This document shows, piece after piece, positions 52,493 to 61,255 of a stretch of DNA of 64,000 bases; position 1 is the first letter of the stretch, and each line of letters starts with the position of its first letter. The notes beneath the pieces were generated by a model that did not search any database, was not told the origin of the DNA, and saw only the letters and a list, made by a program, of their open reading frames with translations. The stretch lies in contig NZ_JACJUD010000001.1 in assembly GCF_014174475.1 (NCBI RefSeq), positions 186,001 through 250,000 on the forward strand, read 5' to 3'. The stretch comes from Aquipseudomonas ullengensis (GTDB lineage Bacteria; Pseudomonadota; Gammaproteobacteria; Pseudomonadales; Pseudomonadaceae). Made by a program: the position numbers and the translations under genes.

Positions 52493-52939
52493 ATGCAACG
52501 ACTCGACCTCGCCACCGCTACCCAGATCGCCAGCGCCGCCATCCGCGCCGCCCGCGAACTGGGCCTGAAACCCATGGCCGCCGCCGTGCTGGACGCTGCC
52601 GGGCATCCACTGGCCGTGCTGCGTGATGAAAACGCCAGCTTCCTGCGCCCGCAGATCGCCACCGGCAAGGCCCGTGGCTGCCTGGGCATGGGCTTCGGTG
52701 GCCGCGAACTGGCGCGCCGCGCCCAGGCCATGCCGGCGTTCTTCGATGCGATCAACAGCTTGACCGGCGGCGAAGTGATCCCGGTGGCCGGCGGTGTATT
52801 GATCCGCAATGCCGCAGGTGAGCTGCTCGGTGCTATCGGCCTCAGCGGCGACACCTCGGACAACGACGAACGCTGCGCCCTGCTGGCCATCGGCGCTGCC
52901 GGCCTGGTCGCCGACAGCGGCGATCCGCAGCCGGCCTAA
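52493..52939 (+). CDS. GlcG/HbpS-family protein
   Basis: This 148-residue protein carries the GlcG/HbpS fold: LATATQIASAAIRAARELGL, MAAAVLDAAGHPLAVLRDE, then VIPVAGGVLIRNAAGELLGA and IGLSGDTSDNDERCALLAIG. Members are small ligand- or haem-binding proteins or accessory proteins of catabolic operons. It starts two bases after the amidohydrolase stop; an ATG at 52478 inside that gene would add five residues. In such clusters GlcG-like proteins often sit beside dioxygenases or hydrolases, but their task is mostly unknown. Confidence 0.85.
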   Translation: MQRLDLATATQIASAAIRAARELGLKPMAAAVLDAAGHPLAVLRDENASFLRPQIATGKARGCLGMGFGGRELARRAQAMPAFFDAINSLTGGEVIPVAGGVLIRNAAGELLGAIGLSGDTSDNDERCALLAIGAAGLVADSGDPQPA

Positions 52940-52972
52940 GCACCCGCCAGCACGCCCGGTACCCAGTCCGTC

Positions 52973-53049
52973 GGTGGGAAATGCTGCGCAGTTTTCCACC
53001 CTACTCGGCCTCGACTGCTACGTAGGGTGGATAACGCTCCGCTTATCCA
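52973..53049. repeat. Composite REP-like repeat, copy 2, overlapping a gene end
   Basis: The same two-palindrome unit as at 50036. Its right arm (CGCTTATCCA) supplies the last codon and the TAA stop of the LysR gene read on the minus strand, so the repeat is inserted into or has replaced the end of that gene. Confidence 0.7.
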
Positions 53050-53987
53050 AGGACTCTCTGAACCGAAGCGAGCTGCGCGGCCTGCTCCAAAAGCAGGCCG
53101 CGAAACCAGGCCAGAGCCGGATCACGATCCTGATAGGGATGCCACTGCATCACCTGCACCGCCTCGGGAAACGCCAGCGGCGTGGGATGAATGAGCAGCG
53201 GATAACGCTGGGCGAAGCGCTCGGCCTGGCGACGGAACACCGTGGCCACCCGTGCGCTGCCAACGATGAATTCCGGAATCAGGGCAAAACTCTCCAGGGC
53301 CACGCCCACCTGCCGCTCGATACCCAGCTCGCGCAGGTGCACGGCGTCCATCGCCAGGTTGCGGCCATCGGCGAACTCACGCACCACATGCTCGGCCGCG
53401 CAATAGTCGGCCAGGCTCAAGCCTTCGGCGAACTGCGGCTGCTGCGCACAGACGATGCAGCACAGCTGGTCGCTCAGCAGGGGCACCTGCGGATAGGCCG
53501 GATTGAGTCGCCGCTGCGGCACGATCACCACATCGCTACGGCGGTAATCCAGCGCCTCGCTGACCACATCGCCATCGCGCGGCATGGGCAGGTCGCGCAG
53601 GCTCAGGCGTACACCTGGGGCGACCCGTGCCAGTTCGCGACTGACCACCGGCAATAGCACTGCCACGATGTAATCCGACGCCACCAGGGTGAACTGGCGG
53701 GTGCACTGGGCCGGTTCGAAATGCACCGGCGCATCGACGATCTTGCGGGTCAGTGCCAGCGCCTCGCGCACCTTGGGCAGCAGCTCCAGGCCCAACGCCG
53801 TCGGCTCCAGACGCCGCCCCACCTGCACCAGCAGTGGGTCATTGAAATGCTCGCGCAAACGCCCGAGCGCCGAACTGGTGGCCGACTGGCCAAGGTGCAA
53901 ACGCTCGGCCGCGCGGCTGACGCTGCACTCGCTGAGCAAGGCATCGAGGGCGACCAGCAGGTTGAGGTCGAGACGGCGATAACGCAT
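53043..53987 (-). CDS. Second NodD-like LysR-family regulator
   Basis: This 314-residue LysR protein begins MRYRRLDLNLLVALDALLSE, then CSVSRAAERLHLGQSATSSA (helix-turn-helix, residues about 21-40) and DPLLVQVGRRLEPTA. It is clearly related to the LysR at 40771 and shares its NodD-like N-terminus. It is convergent with the amidohydrolase/GlcG pair and may control that pair or share the A-E elements. The start at 53987 has AGGAG eight bases upstream; a GTG three codons earlier is possible. The C-terminus ends in the REP-like repeat, so the last residues (RVLG) could be altered from the ancestral end. Confidence 0.9.
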   Translation of the reverse strand: MRYRRLDLNLLVALDALLSECSVSRAAERLHLGQSATSSALGRLREHFNDPLLVQVGRRLEPTALGLELLPKVREALALTRKIVDAPVHFEPAQCTRQFTLVASDYIVAVLLPVVSRELARVAPGVRLSLRDLPMPRDGDVVSEALDYRRSDVVIVPQRRLNPAYPQVPLLSDQLCCIVCAQQPQFAEGLSLADYCAAEHVVREFADGRNLAMDAVHLRELGIERQVGVALESFALIPEFIVGSARVATVFRRQAERFAQRYPLLIHPTPLAFPEAVQVMQWHPYQDRDPALAWFRGLLLEQAAQLASVQRVLG

Positions 53988-54055
53988 GAAAACCACTCCT
54001 GATCCGGTTCGATAGCGGCTGAGCCCACCCTGGTCAACGCTGGATACTTCAGCCC

Positions 54056-54160
54056 GTCATCTCCGCGCAGGCGGAGATCCAGTTGCCGGCAACGCTGTGC
54101 TTCGCCGTGCCTGCGCAGTGCTTGAAGCACTCTGGGTCCCCGCATTCGCGAGGACGACGG
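54056..54160. repeat. Intergenic repeat R3 (GTCATCTCCGCGCAGG type)
   Basis: Related to R1 and R2 at 22211-22593: same left start, same right end (CGCGAGGACGACGG), different middle. It fills most of the gap between the LysR and chemoreceptor genes. Confidence 0.65.
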
Positions 54161-54196
54161 AAGCACGCTATTTATCCCACTACCCTCAGCCGGCAC

Positions 54197-56128
54197 CTAG
54201 GTACGAAAGTGCCCGACCGCCGCATTCAGCTCACCGCCGACCTGCTGCAGTTCGGCGGTCGAGCCTTGTAATTGCAGGCTTTCCCGCGCGCTGTCCTCGG
54301 CCACTTCGCGCACCCGCGCCATGCTCTGGCTGACCTGTTCGGCGACCACGCTCTGCTGCTCGGCCGCGGCGGCGATCTGCTGGTTCATCTGTTCGATGCT
54401 GGACACCGCGCGGGTGATGCGCGTCAGTGCCTGGGAAGCCTGGCCGGCGAGGACCACCGTTTCATCGGTCAGTGCATGGCTGCCTTGCAGGCGCTCGGCG
54501 GCTTGCTGGGCGACGCCGCGCAGGCGGCCGATCAGCCCTTCGATTTCTGCCGTGGAACTCTGCGTGCGCCGTGCCAGGCCGCGCACCTCGTCGGCGACCA
54601 CGGCAAAGCCACGGCCATGCTCACCCGCGCGTGCGGCCTCGATGGCGGCATTCAGCGCCAGCAGGTTGGTCTGTTCGGCCACCGCCTTGATCACATCGAG
54701 CACGCCGCCAATCGCCGCGCTTTCCGTCAGCAGCGACTGCATGGCCTCGGCACAGCCGGTCATCTCCACGGCCAGGCGGTCGATCTTGCCACCGGCCTGA
54801 CGCACCAGCTCATCGCCCTCGCGTGCCTGGTCATCGGCCTGGGCCACGGCCGCGCTGGCCTCGCCAGCATTGCGCGCGACTTCCTGGGCCGTGGCGCTCA
54901 TCTGTTGCATGGCGGTGGCGGCCATTTCGGTTTCCTGGCGTTGCTGCTCGACGCCCCGGCTGTTGCGCTCGATCACCTCGGCCAGGCTGCCGGCCGTGCC
55001 ATTGAGCTGGTCAACACCGCTGCCAATGCGCCCCACCAGCCCGCGCAGGCTGCCGAGCATGCTGCCCACGGTGTCGAGCAACTGGCCGAGTTCATCGCGC
55101 CGCGTGCCGGTGTCCAGCGCACGAGTCAGATCACCCGCCGCCACGCGCTGGGCGAGTTGCACGGCCTGGCGCAGCGGCTGCAGGATCAGGTGGCGGATCA
55201 ACAGGCTGGCACCGATACCCAGGGCCAGGGCCAGCAGGGTGATCAAGCCGAGTTGGCGGTAGGCGCTCTGGCTGTCGTGCTGAATCGCCTGTTTCTGCTG
55301 CTGATCGGCCTGAGCCAGCAAGGCGCTGACCTGCTCGGTCTGCGTGTTCATCGCCGCACTGCTGCGGGCGCTCTCGCCACGGCTGGCGACGAACTGCTCA
55401 AAGGCCTTGCGGTAGTCGCCCAGGGCCGTTTGCGCGCCCTGCAGCGATTGCTGATCCTGATCGCCGAGATCCAGCACCTGCATGGCCGACAGCAAAACGC
55501 TCATGCTCATTTCCCAGTCGCTGCGGTAACGCTCTTCACCATCCAGCGAGTAATACAACTCGCTGTCGCGCAGCTTGGCCAGCATGTCGCGCAGAGCGGC
55601 GGTCTGCTCCAGCAGGACCATCTGCTCGCTACTCGGCGACGTGCCCTGCTCCAGCTGGGCGTTCAGCGCGTCCAGCTGATCGAGGAACAGCAGGGTGAAA
55701 CTCTCGCCGGCCGTCTGCGCCAGCGCCTGCATGCGCAAGCGCGCCTCGCGGGCCTGGCGTAGCGAGTCGGCATAGTCGAGAAATTGTTGCAGATAAACGC
55801 CGGCCGCCTCGTTCATGGCGACCTGGGCGTCGCTGTCCGCCGCTCCGCCATCGAGTTGACGGGCCAGCTGTTCCACCGATTCACGCACCCGGGCCTGCGC
55901 CGCCGGCGCCAGGCTCAGGGCGAACTCCTTCTCGGCAATCCGCGCCTGCAGAATCAGCGCCTGGCTCGTCGCCTCGGCGCGCAACTGCTCGCTGCGCTGC
56001 TGCAACACGCTCAGCGAATGAAAGGCGGTAGCTGCCACCCCCAGGGTGAACAGCAAAACCAGGCCGAAGCCCAACGACAGCTTGGCCCCTACCGACAGAT
56101 TGCCGAGCACGCGGCTCAGTACAGACAT
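54197..56128 (-). CDS. Methyl-accepting chemotaxis protein with a large helical ligand domain
   Basis: This 643-residue transducer has a membrane helix at about 10-31, a periplasmic domain of about 250 residues that is almost entirely helical, a second helix near 290-310 ([19 protein letters not shown]), a HAMP domain ([20 protein letters not shown]) and a signalling domain with the conserved tip [20 protein letters not shown]. The ligand domain size fits the helical bimodular type known from P. putida McpS, which senses organic acids. No terminal pentapeptide is seen. The start at 56128 follows GAGGAA. It lies downstream of the 66-residue protein that has element D, so its expression could respond to the same regulator if the two are co-transcribed. 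Confidence 0.9.
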   Translation of the reverse strand: MSVLSRVLGNLSVGAKLSLGFGLVLLFTLGVAATAFHSLSVLQQRSEQLRAEATSQALILQARIAEKEFALSLAPAAQARVRESVEQLARQLDGGAADSDAQVAMNEAAGVYLQQFLDYADSLRQAREARLRMQALAQTAGESFTLLFLDQLDALNAQLEQGTSPSSEQMVLLEQTAALRDMLAKLRDSELYYSLDGEERYRSDWEMSMSVLLSAMQVLDLGDQDQQSLQGAQTALGDYRKAFEQFVASRGESARSSAAMNTQTEQVSALLAQADQQQKQAIQHDSQSAYRQLGLITLLALALGIGASLLIRHLILQPLRQAVQLAQRVAAGDLTRALDTGTRRDELGQLLDTVGSMLGSLRGLVGRIGSGVDQLNGTAGSLAEVIERNSRGVEQQRQETEMAATAMQQMSATAQEVARNAGEASAAVAQADDQAREGDELVRQAGGKIDRLAVEMTGCAEAMQSLLTESAAIGGVLDVIKAVAEQTNLLALNAAIEAARAGEHGRGFAVVADEVRGLARRTQSSTAEIEGLIGRLRGVAQQAAERLQGSHALTDETVVLAGQASQALTRITRAVSSIEQMNQQIAAAAEQQSVVAEQVSQSMARVREVAEDSARESLQLQGSTAELQQVGGELNAAVGHFRT

Positions 56129-56200
56129 ACCCATTTCCTCACCCCAGCTTGAGCGAACGCCGCCTGCAGGCGGCGACAACATCGATCAGTACCCACCGCC

Positions 56201-56401
56201 TCAGGCAGCGGGGTCGAGCACCGCGCGCAGCAGGGCCTGCGCCTCACGGGTGGCGCTGGCCTGCTTCATCAGGTCAATGTCGACATTGACCCGCGACCAT
56301 CCGGCGTAGCGGCGAAACTCGGGCAGGCCAGCGGCGAAGATGGCCACTCGCGTGCCCTTGCCGCCAGGGCTGATCGGCGTGCTGGAGAGGAACTCATTCA
56401 T
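56201..56401 (-). CDS. Small protein of 66 residues under element D
   Basis: A short gene encodes MNEFLSSTPISPGGKGTRVA, then IFAAGLPEFRRYAGWSRVNVD and a helical end (LMKQASATREAQALLRAVL). AAGG lies about ten bases upstream. It is soluble and basic, with no family I recognise. It is the first gene downstream of a conserved copy of the regulatory element (D, 56492-56533), which points at it, and it is 72 bases before the chemoreceptor gene. It may be a small regulator or accessory protein of the catabolic system. The coding call itself is moderately sure. Confidence 0.55.
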   Translation of the reverse strand: MNEFLSSTPISPGGKGTRVAIFAAGLPEFRRYAGWSRVNVDIDLMKQASATREAQALLRAVLDPAA

Positions 56402-56491
56402 CTGCGGATACCTTGCTCTTGTTGTTATGTACGCGCGGGGTGGCCCCGGCACGGTGCGAGGCAAACTGTAATGACTCAGGTCTCGGCAGCG

Positions 56492-56533
56492 CCAATCGCT
56501 TCCTTCGTTACGAGGTATCACCAAGTGCGATGC
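56492..56533 (-). promoter_or_regulatory. Regulatory element D, upstream of the 66-residue protein
   Basis: GTATCA-N7-CGATGC lies at 56515-56533. On the minus strand the dyad GCATCG-N7-TGATAC is followed by CTCG, 12 bases and CGATTGG, toward the gene at 56401. The CGATTGGC box and CTCG match element C exactly. Confidence 0.78.
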
Positions 56534-56762
56534 CAGGTATCTGAATTAGTCGTTTGCGCTATGGCGCTCGAAAGCCACTGCGCGGCTGCCAGCGACGCGC
56601 GGCCAGGCCTCGACTGTAAACGTCCCCTTGCTGTAACCGCACGCTGGGCGGCCGGGCGTATGCTCGAAACACCTGCATCAACGACGCAGAGCCGACCAGC
56701 CGCGCGACCAATGGTCTCGACGCCGCGGTCTAAGCTGCAGTCAACGCTCACTGGAGTTGGTC

Positions 56763-58139
56763 ATGGCCCTCAGCGTTTTCGACCTGTTCAAGATCGGTAT
56801 CGGCCCGTCCAGCTCGCATACCGTGGGGCCGATGCGCGCGGCCGCACGCTTCGTCGACGGCTTGCGCCGGGAGAACCTGCTGGCTGCCACCACCAGCCTC
56901 AAGGTCGAGCTGTACGGCTCGCTCGGCGCCACCGGCAAGGGCCACGGTAGCGACAAGGCGGTGCTGCTGGGCCTGGAAGGCGAGCAGCCGGACAGCGTCG
57001 ACACCTCGACCATCGACGCGCGTCTGGCCGCCATCCGCAGCCAAGGCGAACTCAAGCTGGGCGGCGAGCGGGTGATCCGCTTCATCGAGAAGGAACACCT
57101 GGCGATGATCAGGAAACCGCTCGACTTCCACCCCAACGGCATGATCTTCCGCGCCTTCGACGCCGCCGGCCTGCAGCTGCGTTCACGCGAGTATTACTCG
57201 GTGGGTGGTGGCTTCGTGGTCGACGAGGAGGCCGCCGGCAAGGACCGTATCGTCGAGGACCAGACGCCCCTCGCCTACCCGTTCAAGAGCGCCAAGGAAC
57301 TGCTGGCCCGGTGCAGCGAGCACGGCCTGTCGATCAGCCAATTGATGCTGGCCAACGAAGCCGCCTGGCGTCCGGAAGCGGAGACCCGCAGCGGCCTGCT
57401 GCACATCTGGCAGGTGATGCAGGACTGCGTCACTGCCGGCTGCCGCAACGAGGGCATCATGCCTGGCGGGCTCAAGGTGCGCCGCCGCGCCGCCGCCCTG
57501 CAGCGCCAGCTCAGCCAGAACCCGGAAGCCAGCCTGCGCGACCCGCTGACCACCCTGGACTGGGTCAACCTCTACGCCCTGGCGGTCAACGAGGAAAACG
57601 CCAGCGGCGGCCGCGTGGTCACCGCGCCCACCAACGGCGCTGCGGGCATCGTGCCGGCCGTGCTGCATTACTACCGGCGCTTCGTGCCCTTTGCCTGCGA
57701 CGATGGCGTGGTGCGCTTCCTGCTCACCGCCGCGGCCATCGGCATCCTGTACAAGGAAAACGCCTCGATCTCCGGCGCCGAAGTCGGCTGCCAGGGCGAA
57801 GTCGGAGTCGCCTGCTCGATGGCCGCCGGGGCCTTGTGCGAGGTGCTGGGAGGCAGCATTCAACAGGTGGAGAACGCCGCCGAGATCGGCATGGAACACA
57901 ACCTCGGCCTGACCTGCGACCCGGTCGGCGGCCTGGTCCAGGTGCCGTGCATCGAGCGCAACGCCATGGGCTCGGTGAAGGCGATCAACGCCGCACGCAT
58001 GGCCCTGCGCGGCGACGGCCAGCACTTCATCTCGCTGGACCGGGTGATCCGCACCATGCGCCAGACCGGCGCGGACATGAAGAGCAAGTACAAGGAAACA
58101 TCGCGGGGCGGGTTGGCGGTAAATATCATCGAGTGCTGA
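56763..58139 (+). CDS. sdaA: L-serine dehydratase, iron-sulfur type
   Basis: This 458-residue single-chain L-serine ammonia-lyase converts serine to pyruvate and ammonia using a [4Fe-4S] cluster. The N-terminus has the beta domain start [20 protein letters not shown]. Further on are [15 protein letters not shown] near 225, [20 protein letters not shown] near 280-299, then [15 protein letters not shown] and [19 protein letters not shown] near 345-390, which hold the cluster cysteines and the typical NPVxG-like region. Length matches SdaA/SdaB. The ATG at 56763 follows CTGGAG. It stands alone; element D lies on its other side and points away. Confidence 0.95.
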   Translation: MALSVFDLFKIGIGPSSSHTVGPMRAAARFVDGLRRENLLAATTSLKVELYGSLGATGKGHGSDKAVLLGLEGEQPDSVDTSTIDARLAAIRSQGELKLGGERVIRFIEKEHLAMIRKPLDFHPNGMIFRAFDAAGLQLRSREYYSVGGGFVVDEEAAGKDRIVEDQTPLAYPFKSAKELLARCSEHGLSISQLMLANEAAWRPEAETRSGLLHIWQVMQDCVTAGCRNEGIMPGGLKVRRRAAALQRQLSQNPEASLRDPLTTLDWVNLYALAVNEENASGGRVVTAPTNGAAGIVPAVLHYYRRFVPFACDDGVVRFLLTAAAIGILYKENASISGAEVGCQGEVGVACSMAAGALCEVLGGSIQQVENAAEIGMEHNLGLTCDPVGGLVQVPCIERNAMGSVKAINAARMALRGDGQHFISLDRVIRTMRQTGADMKSKYKETSRGGLAVNIIEC

Positions 58140-58201
58140 GGGCGCTCGTAGGGCGGGTGAAACCCGCGCTTGCTGATCGCGGCATCATCAGGAAAAACAC
58201 C

Positions 58202-58267
58202 GTCGTTCCCGCGCAGGCGGGAATCCAGGGAGGGGCCGCACTGGATTCCCGCCTACGCGGGAATGAC
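58202..58267. repeat. Intergenic palindrome R4
   Basis: Arms GTCGTTCCCGCGCAGGCGGG and CCCGCCTACGCGGGAATGAC are nearly perfect inverses with a short GC-rich loop. It sits between convergent sdaA and the ABC permease gene; a GTAGGGCGGGTGAAACCCGC half-unit precedes it near 58148. Confidence 0.7.
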
Positions 58268-58337
58268 GAGGAACCTAGAGCCCCACGCAGACTTCGACGC
58301 GCCTGCGTCCACTCGTAGCGTTGTGCCGCCCTACACC

Positions 58338-59099
58338 TCAGCTACGCAGCCGATAGCCGGTCTTGAAGATCCAGCCCACGGTGATGATGCAGGCCAGCAA
58401 GAAGCCCAGGGTCATGCCGAAGCTCACCGCCACGTTGACGTCCGACACCCCGTAGAAGCTCCAGCGGAAGCCGCTGATCAGGTACACCACCGGGTTGAAC
58501 AGGGTCACCTTCTGCCACAGCTCCGGCAGCATGCTGATGGAGTAGAAGCTGCCGCCGAGGAAGGTCAGCGGGGTGACGATCAGCGCCGGCACCACCTGCA
58601 GTTTCTCCCAGCCATCGGCCCACACGCCGATGATGAAACCGAACAGGCTGAAGGTCACCGCCGTCAGCACCAGGAACAGCGCCATGACGAAGGGATGGGC
58701 GATCTCGAAGTCGACGAACAGGCGCGCCGTGACCAGGATGATCAGGCCGAGGATGATCGATTTGGTAGCCGCCGCGCCGACGAAGCCGACGAGGATTTCC
58801 AGGTAGGAAATCGGTGCCGAGAGCAGCTCGTAGATGGTCCCCGAGTACTTGGGCATGTAGATGCCGAACGAGGCGTTGGAGATGCTCTCGCTGAGCAGCG
58901 CCAGCATGATCAGCCCCGGCACGATGAAGGCGCCGTAACTGACGCCCTGCACCTGGGTCATGCTCGAACCGATGGCCGAGCCGAACACCACGAAGTACAG
59001 CGAAGTGGAAATCACCGGGGTGGCGATGCTTTGCAGCAGGGTGCGCCAGGTGCGGTGCAGTTCGAACAGATAGATGGCCTTGATGGCGTGGAAATTCAT
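58338..59099 (-). CDS. ABC-2 type exporter permease
   Basis: This 253-residue permease has six hydrophobic segments and the ABC-2 signature near the end ([20 protein letters not shown], then [20 protein letters not shown]). It is like E. coli YadH. It forms an exporter with the ATPase encoded just before it; the ATPase stop overlaps its ATG by four bases (ATGA), so I start at 59099. Longer starts would run into the ATPase gene. The cargo is unknown; polysaccharide, lipid or drug are all possible for this type. Confidence 0.9.
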   Translation of the reverse strand: MNFHAIKAIYLFELHRTWRTLLQSIATPVISTSLYFVVFGSAIGSSMTQVQGVSYGAFIVPGLIMLALLSESISNASFGIYMPKYSGTIYELLSAPISYLEILVGFVGAAATKSIILGLIILVTARLFVDFEIAHPFVMALFLVLTAVTFSLFGFIIGVWADGWEKLQVVPALIVTPLTFLGGSFYSISMLPELWQKVTLFNPVVYLISGFRWSFYGVSDVNVAVSFGMTLGFLLACIITVGWIFKTGYRLRS

Positions 59100-60022
59100 G
59101 CCCGCGTCCTTACCAGATTCACGAAAATATCTTCCAGCGAGCTCTGGCTGGATTGCAGATCCTTGAAGTCGACCCCGTAGCGGTCGAGGTCCTTGAGCAG
59201 CTCGGCGATGCCGGTGTGCTCGCGCTGGGCGTCGAAGGTGAACACCAGCGCATGGCCCTCGTCGGCCAGCTCCAGCGGGTAGCCGGCCAGCTCCACCGGC
59301 ACGCTGCTCAGCGGCTGCTTGAGCTGCAGGGTCAGCTGCTTCTTGCCGAGCTTGTGCATCAGCGCCGCCTTGTCTTCCACCAGGATGATCTCGCCCTGGC
59401 GGATCACGCCGATGCGGTCGGCCATTTCCTCGGCTTCTTCGATGTAGTGGGTGGTGAGGATGATGGTCACCCCACGCTCGCGCAGGCCGCGCACCATGTT
59501 CCACATGTCGCGGCGCAGTTCGACGTCGACCCCGGCGGTGGGTTCGTCGAGGAACAGGATCGACGGCTCGTGGGACAGCGCCTTGGCGATCATCACCCGG
59601 CGCTTCATGCCGCCGGACAGTTCGAAGATCTTCGCGTCACGCTTGTCCCACAGCGACAGGTCACGCAGCAGGCGTTCCAGGTAGGCCGGATCGGGCTTCT
59701 TGCCGAACAGGCCACGGCTGAACTTGATCGTCGCCCAGACCGTTTCGAATACGTCGTTGACCAGCTCCTGGGGCACCAGGCCGATCTGCGAGCGCGCTGC
59801 ACGGTAGTCGGCCTTGATGTCGAAACCGCCCACGCGCACCTGGCCGGCACCGGGATTGACGATGCCGCAGATGATGCTGATCAGGGTGGTCTTGCCAGCG
59901 CCGTTGGGGCCGAGCAGGGCGAAGATTTCGCCCTGCTGGATGTCCAGGTTGATGTTCTTCAGCGCCGGATGGCCGGACGCGTAAGTCTTGCTCAGGTTCT
60001 CGACCGCGATAACCGATGCCAC
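59096..60022 (-). CDS. ABC transporter ATP-binding protein
   Basis: This 308-residue ATPase has Walker [10 protein letters not shown] near residue 38, the signature [15 protein letters not shown] near 135, Walker [13 protein letters not shown] near 155 and the switch His in [14 protein letters not shown] near 190. It is like YadG and pairs with the adjacent permease. A C-terminal extension of about 90 residues follows. It starts with GTG at 60022 and has AAGGAG upstream. The two genes form a compact operon with no accessory protein. Confidence 0.93.
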   Translation of the reverse strand: MASVIAVENLSKTYASGHPALKNINLDIQQGEIFALLGPNGAGKTTLISIICGIVNPGAGQVRVGGFDIKADYRAARSQIGLVPQELVNDVFETVWATIKFSRGLFGKKPDPAYLERLLRDLSLWDKRDAKIFELSGGMKRRVMIAKALSHEPSILFLDEPTAGVDVELRRDMWNMVRGLRERGVTIILTTHYIEEAEEMADRIGVIRQGEIILVEDKAALMHKLGKKQLTLQLKQPLSSVPVELAGYPLELADEGHALVFTFDAQREHTGIAELLKDLDRYGVDFKDLQSSQSSLEDIFVNLVRTRA

Positions 60023-60105
60023 GGAGACTCCTTAGCCAGGCAGCAAAAGGGCGATTGTAGAGCAGGAGCGCCGCGCTCTGCTCGCCACACGTCCAACTCC
60101 ATCCG

Positions 60106-60648
60106 CTAGCCCTGCGCTGGTGCGGCTTCGGCACGCGCCTTGAGGCTGGCCAGGCCCTGCTCGAAGTCACCACCAACCATCTTGTCCATGCTGAACAGCA
60201 GGCCCATGGCCTTGCTGATGAAGGTGTTGCGCCCGCTCATGCTCCAGCTCACCCGCGTGCCGCCGGCCTCGGGCTGGAAGTGGAATTCGGCCACGTTGCT
60301 GGCCTGGAAGGGTTCGAGGAACTCCAGCTGCATGCGCACCCATTCGTTCGCCCGGCTCTCGCTGATGGCGCAGCTGCCTTTGCCCACCTGGCGATTGCCG
60401 GACCAGCGATACACCGCGCCGACACCTTTGGCCGCGCCCTCGTAGCTGACCTGCATGGCCGGGTCGCGCCGGGCCCAGGGTGACCACTGGTGCCACTGGT
60501 GGAAGTCCTCGACCTGGGCGAATACCCGCTCCACCGGGGCCTGGATCAGGGTGCTGCGTTCAACACGAAATTCATCCGGCTGGCGCGAAGCCAACACCGC
60601 AAACCCGGCCACCAGGGCCAGTACGACCAGCAGAATAATCCCCAACAT
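60106..60648 (-). CDS. SRPBCC-family protein with an N-terminal membrane anchor
   Basis: This 180-residue protein begins with a hydrophobic helix (LGIILLVVLALVAGFAVLA) and continues into a START/Bet v1-like SRPBCC domain: VERSTLIQAPVERVFAQVED, WHQWSPWARRDPAMQ, then GGTRVSWSMSGRN. The domain binds hydrophobic ligands in a deep cavity. The helix may anchor it in the inner membrane or direct export. The start at 60648 has AGAGGA six bases upstream. It lies between the ABC ATPase gene and a composite repeat; joint function with the exporter is possible. Confidence 0.85.
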   Translation of the reverse strand: MLGIILLVVLALVAGFAVLASRQPDEFRVERSTLIQAPVERVFAQVEDFHQWHQWSPWARRDPAMQVSYEGAAKGVGAVYRWSGNRQVGKGSCAISESRANEWVRMQLEFLEPFQASNVAEFHFQPEAGGTRVSWSMSGRNTFISKAMGLLFSMDKMVGGDFEQGLASLKARAEAAPAQG

Positions 60649-60707
60649 CTTGCGTCCTCTCATTGTTGTTATTCCTTTTCAATCGGTGCCGCATTGGCCA
60701 CGGCAAC

Positions 60708-60786
60708 GGTGGATAAGCGAAGCGTTATCCACCCTACAAAGCCTGAACGACCGCGTAGGGTGGAAAACCGCGCAGCGTTTACCACC
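60708..60786. repeat. Composite REP-like repeat, copy 3 (inverted)
   Basis: Read on the minus strand this is the same two-palindrome unit as at 50036-50114 and 52973-53049. It lies between the SnoaL-like and SRPBCC genes, after the stop of the former. Confidence 0.72.
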
Positions 60787-60794
60787 GGCAACGC

Positions 60795-61241
60795 TCAGGG
60801 TTTCAGTTCGAACAGCGCCTGCCCATTCTCCGGGTCGAAGGGCACCGAGAAATGCTCGTGGGCGATCAGCCAGCGCCCACCTTCGCGGCGATAGCCCTGG
60901 CTCACCCGCAGCCAGCAGCCCTGGCTCTTGCCCTCGGCATCGGTACCGGCGCAGTAGCAGAGGAAGTGGCCGAAGCCCAGCTCGCCATTGGCCTCCTGCT
61001 CCAGCTCGTTGACCTCGAAGGTGGTCGGGCCGGCGCACATGTCCAGGCACACCTTCCAGTGCGCCCGGTAGGCCTCACGACCCTTGAATTGCAGTTGCAT
61101 GACGGCGTCGAAGGCCAGCACGTCGGCGCTGTAGTGACTGACGATGGCATCCAGGTCCTTGGCCAGGTTGGCCTTGACCCAGCTGTCCAGCAGGTCGCGC
61201 AGTGGAGTGGTCGATTCACGGGGTGCGGTAGCGGCAGTCAT
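60795..61241 (-). CDS. SnoaL-like (NTF2 fold) protein
   Basis: This 148-residue NTF2-like protein has LLDSWVKANLAKDLDAIVSH, then VLAFDAVMQLQFKGREAYRA and WLIAHEHFSVPFDPENGQ at the C-terminus. Such proteins are often called ketosteroid isomerase-like. The start at 61241 (MTAATAP) has GAGGA seven bases before. It follows the DUF899 gene by 14 bases, so they form an operon. It is not obviously close to the SnoaL-like protein at 50482. Confidence 0.82.
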   Translation of the reverse strand: MTAATAPRESTTPLRDLLDSWVKANLAKDLDAIVSHYSADVLAFDAVMQLQFKGREAYRAHWKVCLDMCAGPTTFEVNELEQEANGELGFGHFLCYCAGTDAEGKSQGCWLRVSQGYRREGGRWLIAHEHFSVPFDPENGQALFELKP

Positions 61242-61255
61242 GGGATTGTCCTCGC

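Noticed and set aside
56492..56763. Element D as a promoter element of the serine dehydratase gene
   Set aside because: The CGATTGG box and CTCG segment lie on the other side of the dyad, so the copy points to the 66-residue gene, not to sdaA.
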